Shown here: positions 20,478 to 31,867 of the stretch, piece by piece | Layout of the letters: the number at the start of each line of letters is the position of its first letter | How positions within the stretch are numbered: position 1 is the first letter of the stretch | Source: Clostridium niameyense | GTDB lineage: Bacteria; Bacillota; Clostridia; Clostridiales; Clostridiaceae | Assembly (NCBI RefSeq): GCF_001243045.1 | Contig: NZ_LN849007.1 | Location: 212,970-276,969, forward strand | DNA: 64,000 nt | Direction: 5' to 3' | Program-made: the position numbers and the translations under genes | Notes under the pieces: generated by a model | The model's input: only the letters and a program-made list of their open reading frames with translations | Databases searched by the model: none | What the model was told of the DNA's origin: nothing

Positions 20478-21205
20478 TTCCATAAATTTAACATATCTAC
20501 ATTTGATAGTGAAGTTAAGATTCTATCTATAGATTCAGGATATAGATTTTCTAATTTTATTATTAAATTTTTCATTTCTTCTCTAGTGGTTTTTTTATCT
20601 TCAGGACAATTACTTTGTATTACTGGTAAATTATATTGTTCTACCAAAGATTTTATAAGATCCTCTCTTAAATACACTAAAGGTCGTATAATGTGAACAT
20701 ATTTATCTTTATAGGTTACGTGAGGATGAAAGGTACCCATTTTACCTATTTTAAGTACATTCATAAATAAAGTTTCAATTACATCGTCACAATTATGTCC
20801 TAATGCAATTTTGGTTGCACCTATAGATTTTGCAACTCTAACTAGTGCACCTTTTCTAAGTTTAGAGCAAAGAGAACAAGGGTTTTTTTCTTTACGATCA
20901 TTAAATATAACATCACCTATATTAGTTTTTTCTATAATCAATTCTATTTCATTTTCTTTACAAAAGTTTATTAGAGGATCTAAATTCATGCCTAAACCTA
21001 AATCTATGTTTATTCCTACTATACTTATATTTTTAAAAGCTGTTAGTTTAATAAGTTGTAGGCAATATAATAAGAATATACTATCTTTTCCACCAGAAAG
21101 GGCTACAGCTATTTTATCTGTAGGTTCTATCATATTATAATCATCAATAGCTCTTCGTACATATTTTAGAAAAAGTTTATTATAACTTTTATGAAATTTT
21201 ATCAA
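20468..21205 (-). CDS. TtcA-like tRNA 2-thiolation ATPase (PP-loop)
   Basis: Adenylating sulfurtransferase of the TtcA/TilS superfamily. TtcA makes 2-thiocytidine at tRNA position 32. The PP-loop SGGKDS is at residues 37-42. Cysteines C110 and C113 (CSLC) and C200 (SNCPEDKK) match the three ligands of the TtcA [4Fe-4S] cluster. An ATG 15 bp upstream would place GGAGG inside the coding region. The TTG at 21205, 8 nt after GGAGG, is the better start and gives 245 residues. It stands alone and is convergent with groEL. TtcA itself or a close paralog with another tRNA target are both possible. Confidence 0.85.
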   Translation of the reverse strand: MIKFHKSYNKLFLKYVRRAIDDYNMIEPTDKIAVALSGGKDSIFLLYCLQLIKLTAFKNISIVGINIDLGLGMNLDPLINFCKENEIELIIEKTNIGDVIFNDRKEKNPCSLCSKLRKGALVRVAKSIGATKIALGHNCDDVIETLFMNVLKIGKMGTFHPHVTYKDKYVHIIRPLVYLREDLIKSLVEQYNLPVIQSNCPEDKKTTREEMKNLIIKLENLYPESIDRILTSLSNVDMLNLWKQK

Positions 21206-21477
21206 ATTAACAACCTCCATATATTAATTATATTTTAATTTATATTACAAATAATAAGATAGTTGAATCAAATACGTCAATAATGTTTTAAAAAATATTT
21301 AAAAAAACCGAAAAAACAGCTATTTAATTATAATTTTATAGCTAAATTTATATATTTTAGCTATAAAGCATATTTGCTATTGAATTTATTCTTTTTATGA
21401 AGTATAATACTAACAAATATTTTTAATAAAAAGAATTTTTTATTTCTTTAAATAGAAATAATGCAATAAAAGATTCA

Positions 21478-21540
21478 ACTCATATATCCCCAAAATATGG
21501 TTGGGAGTGTCTACCGGAAACCCTAAATTTCTGACTATGA

Positions 21541-21542
<2 letters not shown>
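21478..21542 (+). ncRNA. Guanine riboswitch aptamer (purine class)
   Basis: Closing helix P1 of ACTCATA (21478-21484) with TATGAGT (21536-21542). The two hairpin loops and three-way junction segments, including the TCTACC motif, are canonical. The base that sets specificity in GACTATG is C, which indicates guanine or hypoxanthine rather than adenine. It lies about 100 bp upstream of guaB, consistent with feedback on GMP synthesis. Confidence 0.96.
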
Positions 21543-23099
<1,557 letters not shown>

Positions 23100-23110
23100 A
23101 GGAGGAACTT

Positions 23111-24643
23111 ATGAGTAGAGAACTAGTATTAGTAATAGATTTTGGTGGTCAATATAATCAATTAATAGCAAGACGTGTAAGAGATAATAATGTATATTGT
23201 GAAATAATACCAAGTACTTATTCAGTAGAAAAGATAAAAGCAAAAAATCCCAAAGGGATTATATTCACCGGTGGACCTAACAGTGTGTATACTGAAAAGG
23301 CACCTAGAGTTCAAAAAGAATTATTTGAAATAGGTGTTCCTATATTAGGTATATGCTATGGAGATCAACTTATGGCATATACTTTAGGAGGAGAAGTTAC
23401 AAGTCCTGATAAAAGAGAGTATGGAAAAACTGAAGTTGAATTAGATAATAATAATTTATTGTTTAGTGAAATGAAAGAAAAAGATCAATGTTGGATGAGT
23501 CATACAGATTATATTTCAAAAGTTCCAGCAGGATTTAAAATTATAGCTACTACTGATGAATGTCCTTGTGCAGCTATGATGAACGAAGAAAAGAATTTAT
23601 ATGGTGTGCAATTTCATCCAGAAGTAGAACATACTCTTTTTGGAAAACAACTACTTAAAAACTTCTTATTTAAAATATGTGCTTTAAAAGGTGATTGGTC
23701 TATGTCATCTTTTGCAGAAGAACAAATAAAAAGCATAAAAGAAAAGGTTGGAAATAAGAAGGTTATTTGTGCTTTATCTGGTGGAGTAGATTCATCTGTT
23801 GCAGCAGTTCTTGTGCATAAGGCTATAGGTAAGCAATTAACATGCATATTTGTAGATCATGGTCTTTTAAGAAAAGACGAAGGAGACCAAGTTGAACGTA
23901 TATTTAAAAAACAATTTGATATGAATTTAATTAGAGTAAATGCTCAAGATAGGTTCTTAGGAAAATTAAAGGGCGTAGGTGATCCTGAAAGAAAGAGAAA
24001 AATAATTGGAGAAGAATTTATAAGAGTATTTGAAGAAGAAGCTAAAAAATTAGGGGATATAAGCTTTTTAGTTCAAGGAACTATATATCCAGATATAGTT
24101 GAAAGTGGAACAGATACGTCAGCTACAATTAAGAGTCACCATAATGTAGGTGGACTTCCAGAGGATATGGAATTTAAATTAATAGAGCCTTTAAGAGATT
24201 TATTTAAAGATGAAGTTAGAGCTGTAGGAGAAGAACTAGGAATTCCTCATAACTTAGTCTGGAGACAGCCTTTCCCAGGACCAGGTTTAGCTATAAGAGT
24301 TTTAGGGGAAGTTACAGAGGAAAAGTTAGCCATAACAAGAGAAGCAGATGCTATATTTAGAGAAGAAATAGCTAATGCAGGATTAGAGGAAAAGATATGG
24401 CAATATTTTGCTTGTCTTCCTAACATAAGATCAGTTGGAGTTATGGGAGATGAAAGAACTTATTGTCATACTGTAGGACTAAGAGCAGTAACTTCAAGTG
24501 ATGCTATGACATCAGATTGGGCAAGGATTCCGTATGAAGTACTAGATAAAGTAAGTAGAAGAATAGTTAACGAAGTTAAAGGAGTAAATAGAATTGTTTA
24601 TGATGTAACTTCAAAACCACCATCAACTATTGAGTGGGAATAA
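23111..24643 (+). CDS. guaA: GMP synthase (glutamine-hydrolysing)
   Basis: Aminates XMP to GMP using ATP and ammonia from glutamine. The 510-residue protein has an N-terminal class I amidotransferase domain with nucleophile C82 in the GICYGDQ motif. The following PP-loop synthetase domain carries SGGVDSSVA, and the C-terminal dimerisation domain ends in the typical [10 protein letters not shown]. It forms an operon with guaB and has GGAGG upstream. Confidence 0.98.
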   Translation: MSRELVLVIDFGGQYNQLIARRVRDNNVYCEIIPSTYSVEKIKAKNPKGIIFTGGPNSVYTEKAPRVQKELFEIGVPILGICYGDQLMAYTLGGEVTSPDKREYGKTEVELDNNNLLFSEMKEKDQCWMSHTDYISKVPAGFKIIATTDECPCAAMMNEEKNLYGVQFHPEVEHTLFGKQLLKNFLFKICALKGDWSMSSFAEEQIKSIKEKVGNKKVICALSGGVDSSVAAVLVHKAIGKQLTCIFVDHGLLRKDEGDQVERIFKKQFDMNLIRVNAQDRFLGKLKGVGDPERKRKIIGEEFIRVFEEEAKKLGDISFLVQGTIYPDIVESGTDTSATIKSHHNVGGLPEDMEFKLIEPLRDLFKDEVRAVGEELGIPHNLVWRQPFPGPGLAIRVLGEVTEEKLAITREADAIFREEIANAGLEEKIWQYFACLPNIRSVGVMGDERTYCHTVGLRAVTSSDAMTSDWARIPYEVLDKVSRRIVNEVKGVNRIVYDVTSKPPSTIEWE

Positions 24644-24691
24644 ATTTATTTAGATATAATTAATAGCTTAATATATACATGTGAAATATAT

Positions 24692-24748
24692 TAAAAAGTG
24701 TTTATGATATTTCTTAAATTAAAGAAATATCATAAACACTTTTTTGCT
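24692..24748 (+). terminator. Terminator of guaBA
   Basis: Very long perfect hairpin: arms 24693-24715 and 24722-24744 with core GTGTTTATGATATTTC, followed by a T6 tract. Confidence 0.95.
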
Positions 24749-25060
24749 TGAAATAAGACTTTGAATCTTTGGTTTATTTTATTTAATTAATAAATATAGA
24801 AAAATAAAATCTTATAATTAACAATTATTGTTATTTTTTAGTATATATAATTAATCGTATATTTCTTATAAACCAGTAAAGTATGTTAAAAAGTACAACA
24901 AAGTATTAAGATGGAGTAACTTATATTAAAAGAATAGTAATAATTATACAGAAAAAATAATAAAATTGTTATATTTATTTCAATAATATTATATAATATA
25001 TATTATAAAAAAATATTATAAACCGCATAATTTAAGGCTTTGTGGGATGTAACGTTTTTA
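24749..25060. other. AT-rich intergenic region upstream of brnQ
   Basis: No gene, T-box or leader peptide is recognisable. A 15-bp palindrome, TAACAAT-T-ATTGTTA, lies at 24819-24833. A less AT-rich block at about 25020-25052 directly precedes the brnQ promoter and could hold a regulator site. Confidence 0.4.
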
Positions 25061-25089
25061 TTGACTTGCATGTATTTTTATGGTACACT
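25061..25089 (+). promoter_or_regulatory. brnQ promoter
   Basis: TTGACT (25061-25066), 17 bp spacer, TACACT (25084-25089), about 36 bp upstream of the brnQ start codon. Confidence 0.75.
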
Positions 25090-25125
25090 GATAAAAAATA
25101 AACAAATTAAAAAGGAGTGTGAAAA

Positions 25126-26439
25126 ATGACAAAACAAAAAAGGTTTAATGATGTTTTTGTACTAGGATTCGCACTGTTTGCTATTTTTTTTGGAGCCGGG
25201 AATTTAATTTTTCCACCTAGTTTAGGATTGGCTGCAGGAAAACATTGGCCACTAGCTGCGTTAGGATTTCTTCTCACAGATCCGGTACTGCCAATCTTAG
25301 GTGTAATAGCAACATCTAAGGCTGGAGGAAAGGCGGAAGACTTAGGCAAAAGAGTTAGTCCTACTTTTGCAAAAGCTTTAGGAGCATTATGTATTTTAGT
25401 TGTTGGACCTTTATTTTCAATTCCTAGAACATCTGCTACAGTATATGAAATAGCAGTAAAACCTTTTATGCCCAATTCACCTATTATAATTACATCTGTT
25501 ATATTTTTTATTCTTACCTATCTTTTTGTTGTTAATCAGAATAGCGTTATGGAGAAAATCGGAAAATATTTAACACCTGCCTTATTAATTATACTAACTG
25601 TTATAATAATAAAAAGTATAATAAAGCCTATAGCACCAATGATAGATCCCAAGCCTAATAATTTCTTCTTACTAGGTTTTAGGGAAGGTTATCAGACTAT
25701 GGACGCTTTAGGAGCATCCCTTATGTCTGGAATAGTATTAACAGACTTGATTTATAGGGGATATAAAGAAAGAAAAGATCAAGAAGTTATGACTAATAAA
25801 ATTGGCTTAGTAGCTGGTGCTCTATTACTATTTATATATGGTGGTTTAACATATGTAGGAGCCACAGGCGGAGATTTATTTAAACCAGGTATTAGTAGAG
25901 TTGATTTGTTATTAGGATTAGTAACTAAACTTTTTGGAACTACAGGAGCAGTTGCCACTTCAATAGTAGTATCTTTAGCCTGTTTAACAACATCTGTAGG
26001 TCTTACAGCCACTACTGCGAATTATTTTAATAGTATAAGTAAAGGAAAAATTTCTTATAAATTCATGTCTATAGCTGTTGTTTTATGTAGTTTATTTTTA
26101 TCTTTAATTGGTGTAGAAGGTTTAATTAATATAGCAGTTCCAATCTTAGCTACTATCTATCCCGTAATAATAGTTTTAATTGTTATGACATTATTTGATA
26201 AGTACATTCCTAACGGTAATACTTACACAGGGGCTGTGTTAGGGGCATTTTTAGTTAGTTTTGTTATAAATGTAAATGATGCTACAGGATTATTAGGTGG
26301 ACCTATGAAAGTTGTGAAAAAATTACCTCTTTTTGAAGGCGGGTTTCCTTGGATTCTACCAGCTGTAGTTTTAGGAATTATATTTATGATTTATGGAAAG
26401 AGCAAAGAAACTAAGAATGTAAATCATGAGAATTTTTAA
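25126..26439 (+). CDS. brnQ: Branched-chain amino acid carrier BrnQ
   Basis: Sodium-coupled importer of leucine, isoleucine and valine (LIVCS family) in the cytoplasmic membrane. The 437-residue length and about 12 hydrophobic helices fit the family, and the N-terminal FFGAGNLIFPPSLG motif is diagnostic. In this metabolism it would supply branched-chain amino acids as Stickland electron donors. It is preceded by AAAGGAG and a good promoter, and is transcribed alone. Whether it prefers a particular branched-chain amino acid cannot be read from the sequence. Confidence 0.95.
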   Translation: MTKQKRFNDVFVLGFALFAIFFGAGNLIFPPSLGLAAGKHWPLAALGFLLTDPVLPILGVIATSKAGGKAEDLGKRVSPTFAKALGALCILVVGPLFSIPRTSATVYEIAVKPFMPNSPIIITSVIFFILTYLFVVNQNSVMEKIGKYLTPALLIILTVIIIKSIIKPIAPMIDPKPNNFFLLGFREGYQTMDALGASLMSGIVLTDLIYRGYKERKDQEVMTNKIGLVAGALLLFIYGGLTYVGATGGDLFKPGISRVDLLLGLVTKLFGTTGAVATSIVVSLACLTTSVGLTATTANYFNSISKGKISYKFMSIAVVLCSLFLSLIGVEGLINIAVPILATIYPVIIVLIVMTLFDKYIPNGNTYTGAVLGAFLVSFVINVNDATGLLGGPMKVVKKLPLFEGGFPWILPAVVLGIIFMIYGKSKETKNVNHENF

Positions 26440-26492
26440 TTATTTATAACATAATATAAAATATTATTTTTTTAAAAAATGGTATCTATTAA

Positions 26493-26525
26493 TGAAAACG
26501 TTTTAATGAATTTAAACGTTTTAAA
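26493..26525. promoter_or_regulatory. Tandem cre-like sites upstream of fldL
   Basis: Two copies of AAACGTTTTAA 18 bp apart. The first (26493-26506) matches the CcpA cre consensus TGWAARCGYTWNCA with one mismatch, and the second with two. This suggests carbon catabolite control of the fld operon. Confidence 0.45.
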
Positions 26526-26554
26526 CAGTAGGGAGATATACGGCGAAAAATTCC

Positions 26555-26687
26555 AAAATAAAACAATATTATACTTTAAAAGATATTTTTTTCAACAAAG
26601 TCCCATAAAATAATACGAATTTGACAAAAATAAAACAATATAATTTGACAAAAATAAAACAAATGCAATTGACAAAAATAAAACAAT
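26555..26687. repeat. Operator-like repeat array, 24-bp period
   Basis: The unit TTGACA plus AAAATAAAACAAW occurs at 26621, 26645 and 26669, exactly 24 bp apart. A fourth core, without the TTGACA, occurs at 26555, 72 bp (three periods) upstream of the next. The last unit forms the -35 of the fldL promoter. The arrangement looks like a cooperative regulator-binding array. Confidence 0.7.
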
Positions 26688-26697
26688 GTGATAATCT
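26669..26697 (+). promoter_or_regulatory. fldL promoter
   Basis: Perfect -35 TTGACA (26669-26674), 17-bp spacer, TAATCT (26692-26697). The element is closely repeated before fldH at 38071-38099. Confidence 0.8.
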
Positions 26698-26814
26698 GGT
26701 CTTGATGGAAAAGACAGAAAATAAAAAATAAATGCAATATAAAAAAAATTATTACACTATGCAAATGTTTATTTTATTTTTTATTAATAAATTTAAAGAA
26801 TTTGAGGTGTATTT

Positions 26815-28422
26815 ATGGGACTTTATAATATTACAATAGGCGATTATCTTAAAAATACTTGTAGAAAATTCCCGAATGATATTGCTATTCAATCTTTGAA
26901 AATGCACAAAAATATTTCATGGAGTGAGCTTGATAAAATTACAGATGATATAGCCAAAGGAATGATAGCTTTAGGATTAAAAAAAGGTGATCACTTAGTA
27001 CTTTGGGGTTCAAACAAAAAAGAATGGATATACATTTTTTTAGCATCAAGTAAAATTGGTGTATGTACAGTAACTTTAAATACTAATTATGTGTTAGATG
27101 AAGTAGAAAAGATTCTAGCCATGGCAGATGCTAAAGCTATAGCATTTATGGAGGAATTTTATAATACAAGCTATATAGATATTATTGAGAAGATTAAAGA
27201 AAGATATAATAAAGGTATATCTAAGATACCACAATTAATGAAGCATTTTATTTATTTTGGAGATAAAAAACGTCCAGAATATACAAATATAGATGATTTA
27301 ATTTCATTAGGTAAAAATATTAAAGAAGAAGATTTTAAATTAATTTGTAATAAAGTAAAACCAGATGAAGTAGTTAATATTCAATTTACATCTGGAACTA
27401 CAAGTGCTCCTAAGGGAGTTATGTTAACACATTATTCGCTTGTAAATACCTCCTATATTACAGGGAATAGTTTAGATATAACACATAAGGACAAACTATG
27501 TTTAGTTGTTCCATTTTTTCATTGTTTTGGTTTGTCAGCAGGAATACTTTTATGTATTGGAAGTGGATGTTCTATGGTTTTAGTAGAATCCTATAAGATA
27601 GATCCTCTTGTAAATTCTGTTAAACAATTCAAATGCACAGTTCTACATGGTGTTCCTACTATGTTTTGTAGAGTATTAGAGAATTCTAATGTAAATATGA
27701 AAGATTTTTCAAGTGTAAGAACTGGATTAATAGCGGGGGCAGCTGTTAGTAAAAAATTGCTTGATGGCATTTTAGAAAAAATGAATATAAAGGATATTCA
27801 AGTTGCCTATGGACAAACAGAAACTTCTCCAGGATGCACCCAAACTACAAAGGCAGATTCTGTAGATAAGAAATACACTACTGTTGGCAAATCATTACCT
27901 TATGTGGAAATGAAAATTTTCGATACAGTTTCTAAAAAAGAAGTAACTGTAAACAATGTAGGAGAAATATGTGTTAGAGGGTTCAACTTAATGAAAGGTT
28001 ATTATAAAAATCAACAATTAACTAATAAGACCATAGATGAAGATGGATGGCTTCATACTGGTGACTTAGGTTTTATAGATAAGGAAGGATATTATCATAT
28101 AACTGGAAGGATTCAGGATGTAATTATAAGAGGTGGAGAAAATATAAATCCTAAAGAAATAAGAGAAAATTTATTATTACATCCAGAAGTACAAAAGGCA
28201 GAGATTATAGGAATTCCAGATCAAAGATATGGGGAGGAAATAGCTGCCTGTATTATCTTAAAAGAAAATAGTTCTTTAAATAAAGAGGATATAAAAAAAT
28301 ATATGAGTGAAAGATTAGCTCATTACAAAGTTCCGAAGTATATCAAATTTTATAACGAATTCCCTTTAACAGATACAGGGAAAGTTAAAAAATGTGAATT
28401 AAAAAATAATTTCAAAAATTAA
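26815..28422 (+). CDS. fldL: AMP-forming acyl-CoA ligase of the fld cluster
   Basis: ATP-dependent CoA ligase of the adenylate-forming superfamily, 535 residues. Motifs are the phosphate-binding loop TSGTTSAPKG (about 194-203), YGQTETSPG (about 340), HTGDLG and GRIQDVIIRGGENI before the mobile C-terminal domain. The final catalytic lysine is in the TGKVKKCEL segment. In this position its likely substrate is an aryl-lactate, aryl-acrylate or aryl-propionate. It could supply the first aryl-CoA that FldA then exchanges. It has its own promoter, and 182 bp separate it from fldA. Substrate is inferred from context; the symbol follows the C. sporogenes cluster naming as I recall it. Confidence 0.85.
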   Translation: MGLYNITIGDYLKNTCRKFPNDIAIQSLKMHKNISWSELDKITDDIAKGMIALGLKKGDHLVLWGSNKKEWIYIFLASSKIGVCTVTLNTNYVLDEVEKILAMADAKAIAFMEEFYNTSYIDIIEKIKERYNKGISKIPQLMKHFIYFGDKKRPEYTNIDDLISLGKNIKEEDFKLICNKVKPDEVVNIQFTSGTTSAPKGVMLTHYSLVNTSYITGNSLDITHKDKLCLVVPFFHCFGLSAGILLCIGSGCSMVLVESYKIDPLVNSVKQFKCTVLHGVPTMFCRVLENSNVNMKDFSSVRTGLIAGAAVSKKLLDGILEKMNIKDIQVAYGQTETSPGCTQTTKADSVDKKYTTVGKSLPYVEMKIFDTVSKKEVTVNNVGEICVRGFNLMKGYYKNQQLTNKTIDEDGWLHTGDLGFIDKEGYYHITGRIQDVIIRGGENINPKEIRENLLLHPEVQKAEIIGIPDQRYGEEIAACIILKENSSLNKEDIKKYMSERLAHYKVPKYIKFYNEFPLTDTGKVKKCELKNNFKN

Positions 28423-28526
28423 TTAAAGCACTAATAGATTTCATTAATTAATCATAGGTATATATAAGTTGATATATTTAATTGTTATTAATTATGTAAA
28501 TGTTTATAAATTGATTTAGTCTATAT

Positions 28527-28559
28527 CATTGATTTCTTTCTACTTAAGAGAAATTAATG
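28527..28559 (+). promoter_or_regulatory. Leader hairpin upstream of fldA
   Basis: Stem CATTGATTTCT / AGAAATTAATG followed by a TATAACTTAATAGAAA block. A closely related hairpin plus block precedes acdA (33023-33110). It is not followed by a T run, so attenuation or RNA processing is more likely than plain termination. Confidence 0.5.
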
Positions 28560-28604
28560 TTCATATAACTTAATAGAAAAAATTATATTTAAGGAGGAGT
28601 TTTT

Positions 28605-29843
28605 ATGGGAAATAGTACAAACATGTTTGAAGGAGTAAAGGTTATAGAATTAGCTAATTTTATAGCTGCACCTGCAGCAGGAAGATTTTTTGCAGATGGT
28701 GGTGCAGAGGTAATAAAAATTGAATCTCCTAAGGGTGATCCTTTAAGATATACAGCTCCATCTGAAGGTAGACCATTAATTGAAAATGAAAATACTACTT
28801 ATGATTTAGAAAATGCAAATAAAAAGGCAGTTGTTATAAATCTTAAAAGTGAAAATGGTAAAAAGATATTACATGAAATGTTAGCAGAAGCAGATATATT
28901 ATTAACTAACTGGAGAACTAAAGCTTTAGTTAAACAAGGTTTAGATTATGAAACATTAAAAGAAAAATATCCTAAGTTAGTTTATGCCCAAATAACTGGT
29001 TATGGCGAAAAAGGTCCTGATAAAGATCTTCCAGGCTTTGATTATACTTCATTCTTTGCAAGAGGTGGTATTTCAGGTACTATTTATGAAAAGGGAACTG
29101 TGCCTCCAAATGTTGTTCCAGGACTTGGAGATCATCAAGCTGGTATGTTCTTAGCGGCAGGTATGGCAGGAGCTTTATATAAAGCAAAAACAACAGGAAA
29201 AGGAGATAAGGTAACAGTAAGTTTAATGCATAGTGCAATGTATACATTAGGTATTATGATACAAGCTGCTCAATACCCAGATCATGGTTTAGTATATCCA
29301 ATAAATCGTCAAGAAACTCCTAATCCATTTATAGTTTCATATAAATCTAAGGATGGATATTTTATTCAAGTATGTATGCCTCCATATGATGTTTTCTATG
29401 ATAGATTTATGACTGCTTTAGGTAGACAAGATTTAGTTGGAGATGAAAGATATAACAAAATAGCAAATCTAAATGCTGAACGTGTTAAAGAGGTAAGTAA
29501 GATACTTACAGAACAAATGGCTACAAAGACAAAAGATGAATGGGATAAAATATTTAGAGAAGCAGATATTCCGTTTGCTATAGCACAAACTTGGGAAGAT
29601 ATATTAGAAGATGAACAAGCTTGGGCAAATGATTATTTATACAAGATGAAATATCCAACTGGTAATGAAAGGGCATTAGTAAGACTTCCAGTATTCTTTA
29701 AAGAAGCAGGATTACCAGAATATAATCAAGCACCATTAATAGCAGAAAATACTGAAGAAGTATTAAAAGAAATGGGATATACAGATGATCAAATTAGGGA
29801 ACTAATTGAAAATAAAGATGTTATGGTAAGGAATGAAAAATAA
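28605..29843 (+). CDS. fldA: Cinnamoyl-CoA:(R)-phenyllactate CoA-transferase
   Basis: Family III (CaiB/BaiF) CoA-transferase that moves CoA from aryl-acryloyl- or aryl-propionyl-CoA to an incoming (R)-aryl-lactate. The 412-residue length is typical. D176 in the GLGDHQAG motif corresponds to the catalytic aspartate of the family. The N-terminal [25 protein letters not shown] is the family fold signature. AAGGAGGAG precedes the start. The stop codon overlaps the fldI start, so the two are translationally coupled. FldA copurifies with FldBC in C. sporogenes. Confidence 0.96.
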   Translation: MGNSTNMFEGVKVIELANFIAAPAAGRFFADGGAEVIKIESPKGDPLRYTAPSEGRPLIENENTTYDLENANKKAVVINLKSENGKKILHEMLAEADILLTNWRTKALVKQGLDYETLKEKYPKLVYAQITGYGEKGPDKDLPGFDYTSFFARGGISGTIYEKGTVPPNVVPGLGDHQAGMFLAAGMAGALYKAKTTGKGDKVTVSLMHSAMYTLGIMIQAAQYPDHGLVYPINRQETPNPFIVSYKSKDGYFIQVCMPPYDVFYDRFMTALGRQDLVGDERYNKIANLNAERVKEVSKILTEQMATKTKDEWDKIFREADIPFAIAQTWEDILEDEQAWANDYLYKMKYPTGNERALVRLPVFFKEAGLPEYNQAPLIAENTEEVLKEMGYTDDQIRELIENKDVMVRNEK

Positions 29844-30637
29844 TGGCAGATATTTATACCATGGGAGTGGACATAGGTTCTACTGCATCTAAAACAGTAA
29901 TATTGAAAAATGGAAAAGAAGTTATAAGTCAGGCTATAGTAGATGTAGGGGCAGGAACAAGTGGGCCTAAAAGGGCAGTAGATGAAGTATTAAAAAAAGC
30001 AAATTTATCTATTGAAGATTTGGGGTACATTGTGTCTACGGGATACGGAAGAAATAATTTTGAGTTTTCTAACAAACAAATATCAGAATTAAGCTGTCAT
30101 GCAAAAGGTGTATATTTTGACAATCCTAAAGCAAGGACAGTGATTGATATAGGTGGTCAAGATATTAAAGTATTAAAATTAGCTGAAAGTGGAAGACTTT
30201 TAAATTTTATAATGAATGACAAGTGTGCTGCAGGAACAGGGAGGTTTTTGGATGTAATGTCTAGAGTAATTGAAATTCCAGTTGATGAACTGGGAAAGAA
30301 AGCATTACAAAGCAAAAATCCATGTACTATTAGTTCTACTTGTACAGTGTTTGCAGAATCAGAAGTTATCTCTCAACTTTCAAGAGGTGTTACAACAGAA
30401 GATTTAGTAGCAGGAATTTGTAAATCTGTAGCATCAAGAGTGGCTAGTCTTGCAAAAAGAAATGGTATTGAAGCGTTAGTAGTTATGAGTGGTGGAGTTG
30501 CTAAAAACGTAGGAGTAGTTGAAGCCATGAAAGATGAATTACAGACAGATATTTATGTATCAAAAAATTCCCAATTGAATGGAGCGTTGGGGGCAAGTCT
30601 ATATGCTTATGAAAGTTTTAAAAAAGAAAGGGGATAG
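29843..30637 (+). CDS. fldI: Activator ATPase of 2-hydroxyacyl-CoA dehydratase
   Basis: Archerase that hydrolyses ATP to push one electron into FldBC; it must act under strictly anaerobic conditions. The 264-residue protein has the ASKHA nucleotide motif [10 protein letters not shown] at its N-terminus. C128 ([11 protein letters not shown]) and C167 ([12 protein letters not shown]) would each supply ligands to the single [4Fe-4S] cluster at the dimer interface. The start shares one base with the fldA stop, and fldB follows after 5 bp. Confidence 0.97.
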   Translation: MADIYTMGVDIGSTASKTVILKNGKEVISQAIVDVGAGTSGPKRAVDEVLKKANLSIEDLGYIVSTGYGRNNFEFSNKQISELSCHAKGVYFDNPKARTVIDIGGQDIKVLKLAESGRLLNFIMNDKCAAGTGRFLDVMSRVIEIPVDELGKKALQSKNPCTISSTCTVFAESEVISQLSRGVTTEDLVAGICKSVASRVASLAKRNGIEALVVMSGGVAKNVGVVEAMKDELQTDIYVSKNSQLNGALGASLYAYESFKKERG

Positions 30638-30642
30638 AAAGC

Positions 30643-31866
30643 ATGACTGATAAGAAAAATGAGGTAAAACAAAAAAAAGCAAAGCATTACCTTAGAGAAA
30701 TTGTTGCAAAGCATTATGAAGATGCTCTTGAAGCAAAGAAAAACGGAGAAAAGGTGGGCTGGTGTGCATCTAACTTTCCCCAAGAAATACCTACAACATT
30801 AGGGTTAAAAGTTATCTATCCAGAAAACCATTCAGCAGTAGTAGCTGCAAGAGGAAATGGACAAAAAATGTGTGAACATGCTGAGGCGATGGGATTCTCA
30901 AATGATGTATGTGCTTATGCAAGAGTAAACTTGGCTATTATGGATCAAGGACATAGTGATGATCAACCAATACCTATGCCAGACTTCGTACTTTGCTGTA
31001 ATAATATATGCAATCAAATGATTAAATGGTATGAACATATAGCTAAAACTTTAAACATACCAATGATTTTAATAGATATTCCATATAACACAGAAGATAC
31101 TATCTCCGAAGATAGGGTTAAATATATTAGAGGACAATTTGAACATGCAATAAAACAACTTGAAGAAATAACAGGCAAAAAGTGGGATGATAAAAAATTC
31201 GAAGAAGTTATGGAAATATCTCAAGAAAGTTCAAAACAATGGTTAAGAGCTGCATCTTATGCAAAATATAAACCATCTCCATTTAGTGGTTTTGATTTAT
31301 TTAACCATATGGCAGTAGCTGTTTGTGCAAGAGGTACAAAGGAAGCTGCAAAAGCTTTTAAAATGTTAGCAGATGAATATGAGGAAAATGTTAAAACAGG
31401 AAAGTCGACTTATAGGGGAGAAGAAAAACAACGTATATTATTTGAAGGAATTGCTTGTTGGCCATATTTAAGACATAAGTTAAATGTTCTTAGTGAGTAT
31501 GGAATGAATGTAACTGCAACTGTATATGCGGAAGCTTTTGGAGTTATATATGAAAACACTAATGAATTAATGGCTGCTTATAATAAAGTTCCAAATTCAA
31601 TTAGTTTTGAAAATGCATTAAAGATGAGAGTTAATGCTGTTAAAAGCACTAATACAGAAGGTGCAGTAGTTCATATAAATAGAAGTTGTAAATTATGGAG
31701 CGGATTCTTATATGAATTATCAAGAAGACTAGAAAAAGAAACAGGAATTCCAGTAGTTTCATTTGATGGTGACCAAGCAGATCCAAGAAACTTCTCAGAG
31801 GCACAGTATGATACTAGAATACAAGGCCTTAATGAAGTAATGGTTGCTAAAAAGGAGGCTGAATAA
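30643..31866 (+). CDS. fldB: (R)-Phenyllactyl-CoA dehydratase, FldB subunit
   Basis: Larger subunit of the oxygen-sensitive dehydratase that removes water from (R)-aryl-lactyl-CoA by a ketyl-radical mechanism. The 407-residue protein belongs to the HgdA/FldB family, with conserved cysteines in FVLCCNNICNQM that ligate the cluster and a C-terminal YDTRIQGL motif. The start follows AAAGGGG, 5 bp after fldI. Its stop is one base before the fldC start, with GGAGG inside its end, so fldB and fldC are coupled and probably made in equal amounts. Confidence 0.96.
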   Translation: MTDKKNEVKQKKAKHYLREIVAKHYEDALEAKKNGEKVGWCASNFPQEIPTTLGLKVIYPENHSAVVAARGNGQKMCEHAEAMGFSNDVCAYARVNLAIMDQGHSDDQPIPMPDFVLCCNNICNQMIKWYEHIAKTLNIPMILIDIPYNTEDTISEDRVKYIRGQFEHAIKQLEEITGKKWDDKKFEEVMEISQESSKQWLRAASYAKYKPSPFSGFDLFNHMAVAVCARGTKEAAKAFKMLADEYEENVKTGKSTYRGEEKQRILFEGIACWPYLRHKLNVLSEYGMNVTATVYAEAFGVIYENTNELMAAYNKVPNSISFENALKMRVNAVKSTNTEGAVVHINRSCKLWSGFLYELSRRLEKETGIPVVSFDGDQADPRNFSEAQYDTRIQGLNEVMVAKKEAE

Positions 31867-31867
31867 T

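Noticed and set aside
24819-24833. Palindrome TAACAAT-T-ATTGTTA as a Rex site
   Set aside because: Half-sites are in the reverse order to the Rex consensus and it is far from any promoter.
24749-25060. Possible T-box or leader peptide before brnQ
   Set aside because: No T-box sequence, specifier stem or branched-chain-rich leader peptide is visible.
25107-25475. Minus-strand frame of 122 codons inside brnQ
   Set aside because: Antisense of a conserved transporter helix region; no ribosome site or separate promoter.
26576-26764. Minus-strand frame with repeated FYFCQ units
   Set aside because: The repetition is only the translation of the 24-bp DNA repeats; no ribosome site.
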